From: Allobrachymonas denitrificans DSM 15123
GTDB taxonomy: Bacteria > Pseudomonadota > Gammaproteobacteria > Burkholderiales > Burkholderiaceae_C
Length of the DNA stretch: 64,000 nt
Reading direction: 5' to 3'
Assembly (NCBI RefSeq): GCF_900110225.1
Contig: NZ_FOCW01000001.1
Span: forward strand, 310,001-374,000
This document shows, piece by piece, positions 43,218 through 53,124 of this stretch (its first letter is position 1; the number at the start of each line of letters is the position of its first letter). The notes below the pieces were generated by a model. It was not told the origin of the DNA. It made no database searches and was given only the letters and a program-made list of their open reading frames with translations. Position numbers and translations under genes: made by a program.

Positions 43218-46200
43218 TCAGTCATAGCTGATGGTGTAGATCAGGTCGATGGCGCTTTCGGTGCCGGTTTCGCCCCGCAGCTTGAGCCGGCGGCTGATGT
43301 CGTAGAAGAAATACAGCGTACCCATGGTGGCGTCCAGACCACGTTCGTAGGCCACATAGAAGTTGCGCGAGAAGCGCTTGCCCAGGGTGACGCTGCCCGA
43401 GGCCACGCCGTTTTCACCGCCCTTGAAGGACAGCTCGTCCAGCCCCAGCGCGTCGGCCAGTTCGCCGGTGATGCCCCGGCCGCTGCCGGAGAGCAGGGCG
43501 AGTGCCGCCTGTTGCAGCAGCGCGGCATCTGCGGCGCCGGCGGAAGAACGGCCCAGCACCAGCCAGGAGAGTTTTTCCGAATCCGGCATGGCAGGTTCGG
43601 AGAACAGTTGTACCCAGGGCAGTTGCGCCGTGCCGTGCACATGCACGCCCACGCGCATGTCGCCCAGGTTGGGGCGGATGGCGATGATGTCCAGCGTCGG
43701 GTTGTCTAGCGCGCCGTTGAAGGTGATGCGGCCACGCTCGACCTGCAGATCCTGACCGTAGGCGCGGAAGGTGCCGCGGTCGGTGCGGATGGTACCGGTA
43801 AGGCGCGGCATGGATTGCAGCGTGGGGCCGTTCACCACGGTGAGCTTGCCGCGCAGGCGCGTGTCCAGCCCGCGGCCGCGTACGCGCAGGTCGTCGCCCA
43901 GGTCGATGTCGATATTGATGTCCGGCGTGATGCTGGCGTTGGTGCGTGCGGTGCCGGCCTTGACGCGCGGATCCTGCAGCACGGCGCGGGCTTCGGGGGT
44001 GAGTGACGGTTTGGTCGCGGGCGTCTTGCCGGAACCGGTGCGGCTGCCAGTTGCAGGCTTGGCGGTCTGGGTGCCCGAAGAACGCGTGCCAGAGTTGCTC
44101 ACGGTTGCGGCAGGAGAAGTCGGGGCAGGTGTTCCGGTGCCGGAACGGCTCGGCCGGATCACGATATCGCTGCCATCAGCCACTGCAGCAGCCTGGGCCG
44201 CCTGCTCGGGCTGCGCCAGCACCGCCTTGGGATGCCTGCGGCTCGGCAGGATCACCACGTCCTTGTCCAGCTTTGGGGCGGTGTCAGTGGACAGTTCGAT
44301 CAGGGCATGATCCACCTTCAGGCCGCCGCGCATCACCAGGCGCAGATTGGCCAGCTGGGTGCTGATATTGCCGGAGAGCACGATCTGCCGCTCCGGCATG
44401 CTGGAGAGTTGCAGTTCGCGCAGCTGCGCGGTCAGATCCATGCGCATGGACTGCAGCAGCGATCCGCCGCCACCCCATTGCACATGACCCGTAATGCTGG
44501 CCGAACCGCCGGCACGGCGGTTCACGCTCGGGCCTTGCAGCGAGAATTCGTCGATATCCAGCCGCTGGCCACTCAGGCGCGTACGCAGGCGGCCCCGGCT
44601 GAACTCGATGCCGTCCACCACCGAACGCACGCCGAGGTCGTCGGCATTGAGTGTGCCGTGCACCAGCGGTGCACGCAGGGTGCCGCCCAGTGTGGTGTCG
44701 GCCTGCAGCGTGCCGCGCAGGCGCCAGCCTGGCGGCGCAAACACGCTCCACAGGCCCATGCGTGGCAGGTTGGCCTGCAGGCTGCCGCTGAGCGGGGCGC
44801 TGTCGGGCAGGGTCCAGCCACCGCCGGCGCGCGCCAGACGGGTGTTGACCACGGCATTGGCCGTGCCCGCATTGCTGCTGTCCCAGGTGAATTTGGTCTG
44901 GATGGCGCCGCCGCTGCCCGTCACATCCAGCCGCGCGGTGCGGATGCCGGCCTGCACGCGGCCGCGGCCTCCCATGCCGTCGGCCTGCACGATCAGGTCG
45001 CCCTGGCTGCGCTCCAGCGTGGCGTTGATGCGCATGGCGTTGCCCAGTTGCACATCCCAGTTGCCGCCCAGCATCAGGTCGCCGGTCAGGCCGGAACCGC
45101 TGATGGAACTGCTCATCAGCGCGTCCACCCATTCCAGCGGAACATCGCTCAGGCGGCCCTTGCTGCTCAGCGTGTAGCCGCCGCCGCTCTGCACGTAGCG
45201 GATCGGTTCGGCCAGGATCTGTGCGCTGCCCGGCACCGAGCCGGTCAGGTCGATGCGGAAGGCGCTGGTGCTGGCCTGCAGCGTGCTGCCGGATTGCTGC
45301 AGGCGGATCTGCACCGGGTTGGCCAGGGCGGCCTGCCAGGCCTTGTTCTGCAGGGTGTCGCGCAGCTGCAGTTGCGTGGCCTGCAGGTTGGCCTGCCAGC
45401 CGTTGGCCAGCTTGCCGCCGCTACCGCGCAGCGCCACCGTCATGTCGCGCGTGCCCTGCTGCATCTCGCTGCGGCCGTCGAGTGCGGCATTGGCCAGCGT
45501 GCCATTAACGCTCAGGCGTGTATTACGCAGATAGGTGGCCGATTCGGCGGGTTTGCCGGCCGTGTTGAGGGTGATGGCCGGGGCGTCGAGCAGGGCGTTG
45601 AGATGCAGGTTGCGCCCGTTGTTCTGCCAGCCGCCGCGCCAGTTGCCGTTCAGGCGGATGCTGCCGCTGGCAATCTGCCCGCGCAGCCCTTCGGTGCCGG
45701 GCCACTGCTGCAACCAGTTCAGGGTCTGCTGCAGGTTGCCCACTGCCAGTTGCAGCTGACCCTGGCCGCTGGTTTCGCTCAGCGTGCCCTTGACGTTGCC
45801 GCTGGTGCCGGGCAGGGCCAGCTGCAGATCGGCCTGAGCCGCCTGGGTGGCGATGGCATAGCTGCCGCTGCCCTTGAGTTCGGCATCGTGCGAACGCGCC
45901 AGCAGGCGGGGCAGCGTCAGGGTCTCGTTCTGCCAGCGTCCCTGCACGTCGATCACGTCGACGGCCAGACCCTTGGCAGCGCGCGCTGCCTTGCCCTTGC
46001 TGCCGCCATCCGAGCGCAGCAGGATGGTGAAGTCGATCGGCGCCTGTGCCACGGCCTGGCCGGCGCCGAGGTCGGATGTGGCCTTGAGCGTGCCGCTGAT
46101 GGGCGCTGCCGCGAAACGGGTGTCGATCAGGCCGGGGTTGAGGTGGTTGACCGTCACGTCGCCAGTCCAGCCCTGTTCGGGCAGGTAACGCCCCTGGCCC

Positions 46201-47948
46201 TGCAGCGTGCCGCCGTTGCGGCCCTGGGCCAGCAGCAGGCGCCGGATATCGAGCGCGCCGCGCTGGTAATGCAGTTCTGCATCCAGCTGGCTCAGGGGCA
46301 GCAGGCCCTTGTCCCAGGCGCCGCTGTCGTCGTTGCTGGCCTGGATCCAGGCTTTCCACTGCTGGTCGCCGAGGAAGCCGAGCATGCCGGGGGCCTGATC
46401 CGGGGCGCTGGAGGATGCGGCAGCGGTTGCCGTACGCGGCACACTGGCTGCGTCCTGTCGGGCTTGCGAACGGCTGGCAGCTTGCGCGGGCGGAAGTGCC
46501 GGCGTATTGCCGGTGGCGACCGGTTCCAGCGCCAATGCACCATGCAGCCGTGTGCGGGGCGCGCTGGGCCAGAAGGCCTGCACATCGAGTTGCTGCCATT
46601 GCGCACGCGCACGCGCCAGCGGCTGGGTTTTCCAGGGATGAATGCCGGCCTGCAACTGCAGGCGGGTGCCCGCCGACGCCGAAGCAGCCCCTCCCGCAAC
46701 CGGAGTCACCTGCAGCGGCACCACCGTGGCGTCCACATCCAGCAGCGCATCTGGCCCCGCCAGCGTACCGCGGATTTGCGCGCTGGCTTGCAGGCGCTGC
46801 GCGGGCATGGTGGCGCTGGCCGGCAACTCCAGCAGACCCTTGGCGCTGATGTCAGCGCGCATGGGGGCTTTGCCGTCGATTTTGGCATCGGCCTCGTAGG
46901 TGCCGTTGGCCACGGTGAGGGAATCCAGACGCAGCGTGTGCTGCGCCGTTACGCGGTCGTAGTCGTAGCGTCCGCGCAGATGGGTGATGACGGTGTCCTG
47001 CGCGGCGGCCGGCCCGGAGATTTCGGTGTCGCTGGTCGCCAGGGCCTCCCCGCGGGCCGCAGAGGCGGCGAGTCCGGCCGCCGACGCCACCAGCTCTGCC
47101 GGTGTGGCTGCGCTGCCGGAAACGGCAGGTGCCTGCAGGCGCTTGCGTTCGCTGGCCTGCTCCTGATGGTCCTGCGCGCGCTTGGCGGCAGATGCCTTGG
47201 CAGCGGCCTCCTCGGGAGACTGGTACTTGATGTCCTCGGCTTGCGGACGCCCCACGATGCGCAGCGTGTCGATGCGGAAGGGCAGTTCCACGCTGACGGG
47301 CAGGGTGAAGGATTGCAGCGGCTCCTTGGGCGCCGTCAGCGGCTTGGCGATGCGGGTGTCCTGCAGTGTGGCGGTACGCACGTCCACCTTGCTGAAGCGC
47401 GTGGCGCGATCCCACAGCGCAGCCAGCTCCCAGGCCACGTCCACATCGTCGAGTGTCACCACCAGTTCGCCGCCGGTGTAGCCGCCTTCGTCCGTGCCCT
47501 GGCTGGTCCAGATCAGCCGGTCGATATGGCCACCCTGGCGCACCGTGCCGCTCACGCCCTCGGCCTGCAGCGTCATGGTGGCGGGCATGTAGCCCTGGAT
47601 GATGCGCAGCACCGTCGCCAGCGACTGGTCGCGCGCCGACCAGTACCAGATTCCGCCACCAATCAGTCCGATCAGCAGGATCAGCCCGAAGATGGACCAG
47701 GCGCTCCAGCGTGCAGTGCGGCGGGCTGCACGACCCAGTCGCTGGCGCCGCGTCAACGCGGGGGGAGCGGCACCCTGCGTGGCAGCACCGGCAGCACCGG
47801 CAGCACCGGCAGCACCGGCAGCACCATCCGATGGACCGGAAAACGCTCCTGCATCGACCGATGCTGCTTCGGGCAGACCGGAGGCCTGCACCGCATCAGT
47901 CGGCACGGCAGGGCTCGAATCAGGAGAGGAACGGGGCGGCTGTGCCAT
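43218..47948 (-). CDS. tamB: Translocation and assembly module protein TamB
   Basis: 1576 residues from ATG 47948. A cytoplasmic low-complexity start with five Gly-Ala-Ala repeats is followed by one membrane anchor (WSAWSIFGLILLIGLIGGGIWYW region) and a very long periplasmic beta-taco of the AsmA-like type. The C-terminal DUF490 domain is clear (PTLDIIAIRPNLGDMRVGVHV, SDSEKLSWLVLGR-like PDSEKLSWLVLGRSS, LKLRGETGTESAIDLIYTISYD). TamB-type proteins bridge the envelope and move phospholipids to the outer membrane and help insert some proteins. The start shares one base with the tamA stop (TGATG). Confidence 0.93.
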   Translation of the reverse strand: MAQPPRSSPDSSPAVPTDAVQASGLPEAASVDAGAFSGPSDGAAGAAGAAGAAGAATQGAAPPALTRRQRLGRAARRTARWSAWSIFGLILLIGLIGGGIWYWSARDQSLATVLRIIQGYMPATMTLQAEGVSGTVRQGGHIDRLIWTSQGTDEGGYTGGELVVTLDDVDVAWELAALWDRATRFSKVDVRTATLQDTRIAKPLTAPKEPLQSFTLPVSVELPFRIDTLRIVGRPQAEDIKYQSPEEAAAKASAAKRAQDHQEQASERKRLQAPAVSGSAATPAELVASAAGLAASAARGEALATSDTEISGPAAAQDTVITHLRGRYDYDRVTAQHTLRLDSLTVANGTYEADAKIDGKAPMRADISAKGLLELPASATMPAQRLQASAQIRGTLAGPDALLDVDATVVPLQVTPVAGGAASASAGTRLQLQAGIHPWKTQPLARARAQWQQLDVQAFWPSAPRTRLHGALALEPVATGNTPALPPAQAASRSQARQDAASVPRTATAAASSSAPDQAPGMLGFLGDQQWKAWIQASNDDSGAWDKGLLPLSQLDAELHYQRGALDIRRLLLAQGRNGGTLQGQGRYLPEQGWTGDVTVNHLNPGLIDTRFAAAPISGTLKATSDLGAGQAVAQAPIDFTILLRSDGGSKGKAARAAKGLAVDVIDVQGRWQNETLTLPRLLARSHDAELKGSGSYAIATQAAQADLQLALPGTSGNVKGTLSETSGQGQLQLAVGNLQQTLNWLQQWPGTEGLRGQIASGSIRLNGNWRGGWQNNGRNLHLNALLDAPAITLNTAGKPAESATYLRNTRLSVNGTLANAALDGRSEMQQGTRDMTVALRGSGGKLANGWQANLQATQLQLRDTLQNKAWQAALANPVQIRLQQSGSTLQASTSAFRIDLTGSVPGSAQILAEPIRYVQSGGGYTLSSKGRLSDVPLEWVDALMSSSISGSGLTGDLMLGGNWDVQLGNAMRINATLERSQGDLIVQADGMGGRGRVQAGIRTARLDVTGSGGAIQTKFTWDSSNAGTANAVVNTRLARAGGGWTLPDSAPLSGSLQANLPRMGLWSVFAPPGWRLRGTLQADTTLGGTLRAPLVHGTLNADDLGVRSVVDGIEFSRGRLRTRLSGQRLDIDEFSLQGPSVNRRAGGSASITGHVQWGGGGSLLQSMRMDLTAQLRELQLSSMPERQIVLSGNISTQLANLRLVMRGGLKVDHALIELSTDTAPKLDKDVVILPSRRHPKAVLAQPEQAAQAAAVADGSDIVIRPSRSGTGTPAPTSPAATVSNSGTRSSGTQTAKPATGSRTGSGKTPATKPSLTPEARAVLQDPRVKAGTARTNASITPDINIDIDLGDDLRVRGRGLDTRLRGKLTVVNGPTLQSMPRLTGTIRTDRGTFRAYGQDLQVERGRITFNGALDNPTLDIIAIRPNLGDMRVGVHVHGTAQLPWVQLFSEPAMPDSEKLSWLVLGRSSAGAADAALLQQAALALLSGSGRGITGELADALGLDELSFKGGENGVASGSVTLGKRFSRNFYVAYERGLDATMGTLYFFYDISRRLKLRGETGTESAIDLIYTISYD
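47781..47825. repeat. Five tandem copies of a 9-bp unit in tamB
   Basis: GGCAGCACC occurs five times without change (47781-47825). In tamB it encodes a run of Gly-Ala-Ala in the cytoplasmic tail before the membrane anchor. Copy-number change keeps the frame. Confidence 0.95.
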
Positions 47949-50161
47949 CAGAACGTGAATCCCAGGTTCATGTGCAGCCGCACCTTCTTGCTCTGGATGC
48001 CATAGGCGACCGACATCTGCACCGGCCCCACAGGGCTGCGCCACAGTGCGCCGGCGCCCACGCCGACTTTCAGCGGGCGCAGATCCTGCGGCCGGTTGGC
48101 GACCGAACCGGCATCCACATACAGCACCGTATCCCAGTCGGACGGCCTGCCGCGCAGGAATAGCGGGCGCCGGTATTCCAGGCTGCCGGCCACCATGTAG
48201 CGGCCAGGCGTGATGAAGCCGTTGGCATCTTCCACGCCGATATCCTGGTAGCCATAGCCGCGCACGGTGGCGTCACCGCCGGTAAGGAACAGCAGGTTGG
48301 AGGGAATCACCGCGCCCTGCTTGGCATACAGGCCGGCACCTTCCAGCCGTACCACCAGTTCGCCGTTGCGGCGCTTGAGCACACTGGAGGAAGTGGGCGC
48401 CTGCAGCAGCGGCTGATCGCTCAGGCCCGCAGCATTGCCGGTGGCCACCGCCTTCAGGTCCTTGGGCAGCGGCAGGGCCTTGCCCACGCCTTCGCGCAGG
48501 CCTTCGTCCAGCGACAGGAAACCCAGATAGCGCGCGGCAACGCGGCCAAAAGGCGTGTGCTGCGGCTGCAGCGTGACACCGCCTCCCAGCTCCAGCCCGA
48601 TGCCGTAGCCGCTGGTCGGATAGGTCTGGCTGTTGAAGCGGCGGTAGGTCCACACATAGTTGGCACTCAGCGCCTGCGAAACATCCCTGGTGCCGTCGTT
48701 GAAGCGCACGCTGTCGTGGTCGTACTGCAGGTAGTAGGTGCGGTCAATGCTTTTCTCGAGCTTGGTGCGGCCGAAACGCAGCTGCTGCGTGTTGTAGGTC
48801 ACATCGCCGTACTTCTCGCGCGTGACCGAGGCGTTGGCCAGCCAGCGCCACAGCTTGTCGTCGGGCGGAGCCAGCAGGGCGGTGCTGAAGGCCTGCCGCA
48901 CCTTGTCCACCTGCAGCTTGTTGATGCCGCGCCAGCCGAACACCGGCTCCTTGTTGTGCGTATGGTCGATGGAGACGCGCGGCCCGCGGTCGGTGCTGAA
49001 GCCCACGCCGAATACCAGTTTCTGCAGCTTGGCTTCCTGCACCTGCACCAGCACCGGGGCGTCCTCGGGATTGGATTCGGGGCTGGTATCGACACTGACA
49101 AAGGCGCCCGTGTAGTAGCCGCTGTCGAGCAGGCGCTGCTGGGCATCGACCATGTCGCGCTGCTTGTAGTCGGCGCCGCGCGGCACGCGCGTGAGGCGTT
49201 CGATGATGACCGGATCGTAGCGCTCGGCTCCCTTGATCTGCACCGGGCCGTACTTGTAGACCGGGCCCGAGTCGTAGCTGATGCGCAGACTGGCGCTGCT
49301 GGTGTCCGGGTCGATCACCGCCTGGCTGTCGGTCAGCTTGGCGGTGGGGAAACGCTCGGCCTGCAGTCCGCGCAGCGCCAGCGTCTTGGCGTCGCTCCAG
49401 GCGTTCTGCATGAAGGGGTCGCCCTGCGGCAGGCCCCAGCCGTTGTAGATTTCGCCGAGCTGCGGCAGGGCAGGGGGATAGTTGGTGATGGCACCGGCAA
49501 AGTTCAGGTCCACCTGTTTCACGGTGGTGCGCGGTCCGGGGTCGACGGTGATCACCACCTCGGGCAGCGGGCCGCCCGCAGCGGCGGCGCTGCTGGCCAC
49601 ATGGGCCTGCAGTTCCTGCCTGATCTCGGGCGTGAAATAGCCCTGCGTGCCGAGCAGCTGGCGGATATTGGTTTCGGAATTGGTCAGCAGCTGACGCAGT
49701 TCGGCATCGTCCAGGTCGGATACCTTCTGGTAGCGCTTGAGTTCCAGATGGCGATCCAGCAGCTTGCGCACCTCGTCATCGGGGGATTCGATGCGGATGT
49801 CGAAGGACTTGCCCTGGGAAATGGGGGAGAAGGCCGGATCTTCGCTGGCTGGCGTGGAGCCATCGCCGTCGGTTGCCGTGCCGGTTTGCGCCAGATCGGC
49901 AGCCGGTTTCGCCTGGGCAGAGCTGCTGGTGTCGCCGGATGCCGGCTGCGGAGCCAGTTCGCTCGCCGTATTCATCTGGGCCTGCGCGCCGGTGCAAGCG
50001 CCGGCCAGCACGACTCCCGCCAGCAGGGGCAGGGGCCAGGAGAAGGAACGGCAGGACGAAGGCGTAAATCGCAAGGGACAGGGCAGACGGGCGGTGGCTG
50101 ACAACAGGGCACGCTGCCTGAAATGCACGCACACGCGACCCTGCCTCGGGGCAACGCACAC
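47948..50161 (-). CDS. tamA: TamA/Omp85-family outer membrane protein
   Basis: 737 residues if the GTG at 50161 is used; the first 20-25 residues look unlike a signal start, so a start nearer the hydrophobic stretch LPLLAGVVLAGACTGAQA is likely, and the N-terminus is uncertain. POTRA domains follow (about residues 115-370; YFTPEIRQELQAH, VVITVDPGPRTTVKQVDLNF, GYYTGAFVSVDTSPES). The barrel has the Omp85 motifs RGYGYQDIG (VRGY lid-lock) and ends in MNLGFTF. TamA works with TamB, whose gene overlaps it by one base. Confidence 0.92.
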   Translation of the reverse strand: MCVAPRQGRVCVHFRQRALLSATARLPCPLRFTPSSCRSFSWPLPLLAGVVLAGACTGAQAQMNTASELAPQPASGDTSSSAQAKPAADLAQTGTATDGDGSTPASEDPAFSPISQGKSFDIRIESPDDEVRKLLDRHLELKRYQKVSDLDDAELRQLLTNSETNIRQLLGTQGYFTPEIRQELQAHVASSAAAAGGPLPEVVITVDPGPRTTVKQVDLNFAGAITNYPPALPQLGEIYNGWGLPQGDPFMQNAWSDAKTLALRGLQAERFPTAKLTDSQAVIDPDTSSASLRISYDSGPVYKYGPVQIKGAERYDPVIIERLTRVPRGADYKQRDMVDAQQRLLDSGYYTGAFVSVDTSPESNPEDAPVLVQVQEAKLQKLVFGVGFSTDRGPRVSIDHTHNKEPVFGWRGINKLQVDKVRQAFSTALLAPPDDKLWRWLANASVTREKYGDVTYNTQQLRFGRTKLEKSIDRTYYLQYDHDSVRFNDGTRDVSQALSANYVWTYRRFNSQTYPTSGYGIGLELGGGVTLQPQHTPFGRVAARYLGFLSLDEGLREGVGKALPLPKDLKAVATGNAAGLSDQPLLQAPTSSSVLKRRNGELVVRLEGAGLYAKQGAVIPSNLLFLTGGDATVRGYGYQDIGVEDANGFITPGRYMVAGSLEYRRPLFLRGRPSDWDTVLYVDAGSVANRPQDLRPLKVGVGAGALWRSPVGPVQMSVAYGIQSKKVRLHMNLGFTF

Positions 50162-50389
50162 TGTAGCGCATTCTGCGCCGCTGCCCGGTGCCCAGATGTA
50201 AACAGGAATCTGTCAGGCCAGGATGCCTGCCTGAGCTGCCGGCCTCCATGACCTGTCGCTTTGCCGATACGCTGGCGGCGCCGGCAGTGCCATTTCCCTG
50301 ATCTGCCAGACAAGTGCGACGTGCCGGCTGGCACAATGCCCGGCGCGATCTGCCGGGGATCAGCCCGGTCATCTTTCCTTCAACACACC

Positions 50390-51220
50390 ATGTCCCTCTT
50401 CACCCCCACGCGTGCGGCGCTGGCCGCCGCACTGAGTCTGACCACGCTGGCCGCCAGCGCTGCCGAATGGCGCGATTTCTCGCTCGCCTACACCTATGGC
50501 ACGCGCTTCAAGGAGCCCTATGTGGCCGATGGTGGCAACATCGCCAAGAACATTGTTACGGCCCGCTATGTGGACGGCGACAGCTGGGGTGGCAACTTCT
50601 TCAACGCCGATGTCATGAAGTCCGACGCGGTCGACAACAAGGCGACCGAGGTGTTCGTGATGTACCGCCGCCTGTTCGATTTCGGCAAGATCAGCCAGCG
50701 CGACCTGAGCTTCGGCCCGGTGAAAAGCGTGGGGGCCACGGTGGGCTTTGACTGGAACACCAAGAACAGCCCCGAATACGGTTCGCGCACACGCACCCTG
50801 GTGGCCGGTCCGACGCTGGTCATGGATGTGCCGGAGGGCTTTCTGAACGTGAGCGTGCTGGCGATCTGGGAAAGCAACCGCCCCACAGCCGCCAATCTGC
50901 CCGAGCGCTACTGGTACAAGACGCACCCAGCGCTGGACCTGTCCTGGGGCATTCCGCTGGGCAACAGCCACTGGCAGTTCGGCGGCTACGGGCAGTACAT
51001 TGCGGCGAAAGGGCAGAACGAGTTCGGCGGCCCCACCTCGCCCGAGACCCATATCAACGCCAACCTGATGTATGACCTGGGTCCGAAACTGGGCCTGCGC
51101 CAGGGGCAGCTGAAGGCCGGCTTCGGCTACGACTACTGGCGCGCCAAGTTTGGCAATCCGGCCAGCGTACCGGGCGCCGTGGCCAGAACGCCGTACCTGA
51201 GCGCCGAATACCACTTCTGA
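50390..51220 (+). CDS. Tsx-like nucleoside-specific outer membrane channel
   Basis: 276 residues from ATG 50390, signal peptide MSLFTPTRAALAAALSLTTLAASAA. The 12-strand Tsx-like barrel is suggested by EWRDFSLAYTYGTRFKEPY, WGGNFFNADVMKSD, FGPVKSVGATVGFDWNTKN and the last strand TPYLSAEYHF. Tsx channels pass nucleosides across the outer membrane; the substrate here is only inferred from the family. It is divergent from tamA and convergent with the VWA gene. Confidence 0.82.
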   Translation: MSLFTPTRAALAAALSLTTLAASAAEWRDFSLAYTYGTRFKEPYVADGGNIAKNIVTARYVDGDSWGGNFFNADVMKSDAVDNKATEVFVMYRRLFDFGKISQRDLSFGPVKSVGATVGFDWNTKNSPEYGSRTRTLVAGPTLVMDVPEGFLNVSVLAIWESNRPTAANLPERYWYKTHPALDLSWGIPLGNSHWQFGGYGQYIAAKGQNEFGGPTSPETHINANLMYDLGPKLGLRQGQLKAGFGYDYWRAKFGNPASVPGAVARTPYLSAEYHF

Positions 51221-51289
51221 CGCGGGGGATTCCGCGCGCAAGAGACAGCGCTTCCGCGCGAGGGCTTTGTCACACGTGCTTTTTCGCGC

Positions 51290-52474
51290 TTACAGCAGCG
51301 TCTTCATCCCCGTTTCCAGCCCCTGCAGCGTCAGCGGCACCATCTTTCCGTGCCCGACGATCTGCTGGATGATGTCGATGCTCTGGCGGTACTGCCACAC
51401 GCCCTGCGGCTCGGGGTTGATCCAGATGTGCTTGGGGAAGGCCTGCAGCAGCCGCTGCAGCCACACCGCGCCGGCTTCCTCGTTGTTGTATTCCACGCTG
51501 CCGCCGGGCTGCAGGATCTCGTAGGGGCTCATGGTGGCGTCGCCCACGAATATCAGCTTGTAGTCCTTGTTGTACTTGCGGATGATGTCCCAGGTCGGGA
51601 ATTTCTCGGCGTAGCGGCGGTGGTTGTTCTTCCACATGTAGTCGTAGACGCAGTTGTGGAAGTAGTAGAACTCCAGGTGCTTGAACTCGGTCTTGGCCGC
51701 GCTGAACAGCTCTTCCACGCGCTGGATGTGGTCATCCATGGTGCCGCCCACGTCCATCAGCAACAGCACCTTCACCGTGTTGTGGCGTTCGGGCTGCATG
51801 CGGATGTCGAGCCAGCCGGCATTGGCTGCGGTGGCGCGAATGGTGTCGTCCAGCGCCAGTTCCTCGTGCGCGCCCTGGCGCGCGAACTTGCGCAGCTTGC
51901 GCAGCGCCATCTTGATGTTGCGCGTGCCCAGTTCCTGGCTGTCGTCGTAGTCGCGGTAGGCGCGCTTTTCCCACACCTTGACGGCGCTGCGGTTGCGGCT
52001 GGCGCCCCCGATGCGGATGCCGGCCGGGTTGTAGCCGCCATGGCCGAAGGGCGAGGTGCCGCCGGTGCCGATCCACTTGCTGCCGCCGGCGTGGCGCTCC
52101 TTCTGTTCTTCCAGACGCTTCTTCAGCGTCTCCATCAGCTCGTCCCAGCCCATGGCCTCGATCCTGGCCTTTTCCTCGGGCGTGAGCAGCTTCTCGAAAG
52201 TCTGCTTCAGCCAGTCGGCAGGAATTTCCTTCAGGATTTCGCCCACATGCTCGATGCCCTTGAAGTACAGGCCGAATGCCTGGTCGAACTTGTCGAAATG
52301 GCGCTCGTCCTTCACCAGGCAGGTGCGTGCCAGGAAGTAGAAATCGTCCATGCTGCAGGCGTCGCTTTCCGGGCCGACCACATTGGCCTGCAGCGCTTCG
52401 AGCAGCGTGAGGAATTCGCGTACCGAAACCGGCACCTTGGCGTTGCGCAACGCCTGGAAGAAGGGGATCAGCAT
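51290..52474 (-). CDS. VWA-domain protein of the MoxR-associated type (CoxE-like)
   Basis: 394 residues from ATG 52474 (MLIPFFQALR), with AAGGAA before it. The N-terminal helical part is followed by a VWA domain with a degenerate metal site (VLLLMDVGGTMDDHIQRVEELF, DVGGT in place of DxSxS). The end LTLQGLETGMKTLL is conserved in the family. MoxR ATPases and VWA partners act as chaperones for metal-centre or complex assembly. Here the MoxR gene lies one gene upstream. It overlaps the GNAT gene by 7 bases. Confidence 0.88.
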   Translation of the reverse strand: MLIPFFQALRNAKVPVSVREFLTLLEALQANVVGPESDACSMDDFYFLARTCLVKDERHFDKFDQAFGLYFKGIEHVGEILKEIPADWLKQTFEKLLTPEEKARIEAMGWDELMETLKKRLEEQKERHAGGSKWIGTGGTSPFGHGGYNPAGIRIGGASRNRSAVKVWEKRAYRDYDDSQELGTRNIKMALRKLRKFARQGAHEELALDDTIRATAANAGWLDIRMQPERHNTVKVLLLMDVGGTMDDHIQRVEELFSAAKTEFKHLEFYYFHNCVYDYMWKNNHRRYAEKFPTWDIIRKYNKDYKLIFVGDATMSPYEILQPGGSVEYNNEEAGAVWLQRLLQAFPKHIWINPEPQGVWQYRQSIDIIQQIVGHGKMVPLTLQGLETGMKTLL

Positions 52475-53088
52475 GGTGTCGATTCCTTGTAGAAGGCCAG
52501 GCGGTACAGCAGCTGTGCTTTCGCCTCGGGCCACTCGCCAGCCGTCATGCTGTACATGACGGTATCGCGCACGGTGCCGTCGCGGCGCAGTGCGTGGTGG
52601 CGGATCACGCCATCCTTTTTCGCGCCGAGGCGCTCGATGGCGCGCTGGCTGGCGAAGTTGAAGTTGTCGGTGCGCCAGCCCACCACGCCGGCCTGCAGTG
52701 TCTCGAAGGCATGCGTCAGCAGCATCAGCTTGGCCGTGGTGTTGACATGGCTGCGCTGGGCACTGCGGGCGTACCAGGTGTAGCCAATCTCCAGCCGTTT
52801 CACCGCGGGGAGGATGTCGTGGTAGCTGGTGCTGCCCAGCACGCGGCCGCTGGCCTCGTCGATCACGGCGAAGGGCAGGCGCGAGCCGGCGTCCTGCATC
52901 TGCGTCGCCGTGGCGATGTACGCGGCCTCGTCACCGGGATCGGGCACGCCGGTCACGCGCAGCTTCCACAGTTCGCCATCGCGCGCGGCCGCGGCCAGTC
53001 CCTCGGCATGCTGCGGGCCGAGCGGCTCCAGCCTCAGGCCGTTCCGGCACAAGGTGACAGGGCTGATCCAGGGCGTGGTGTCGGTCAT
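52468..53088 (-). CDS. GNAT-family N-acetyltransferase
   Basis: 206 residues. The RimJ/RimL-like GNAT fold is seen in LRLEPLGPQHAEGLAAA, VLGSTSYHDILPAVKRLEIGYTWY (read in two parts), the acetyl-CoA loop RSHVNTTAKLMLLTHAFE and NFASQRAIERLGAKKDGVIRHH. It is inserted between the MoxR and VWA genes and overlaps the VWA start, so the three form one operon. The substrate is unknown. Confidence 0.85.
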   Translation of the reverse strand: MTDTTPWISPVTLCRNGLRLEPLGPQHAEGLAAAARDGELWKLRVTGVPDPGDEAAYIATATQMQDAGSRLPFAVIDEASGRVLGSTSYHDILPAVKRLEIGYTWYARSAQRSHVNTTAKLMLLTHAFETLQAGVVGWRTDNFNFASQRAIERLGAKKDGVIRHHALRRDGTVRDTVMYSMTAGEWPEAKAQLLYRLAFYKESTPC

Positions 53089-53124
53089 GGTGCTTGCTGT
53101 GAGCGGTGGAACGGTGGCAGCGGC

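Noticed and set aside
44232-48005. Very long plus-strand ORF (1257 codons) opposite tamB
   Set aside because: It is a GC-rich shadow frame; the translation is His/Gln/Arg-rich without domains, while the minus strand gives a clear TamB.
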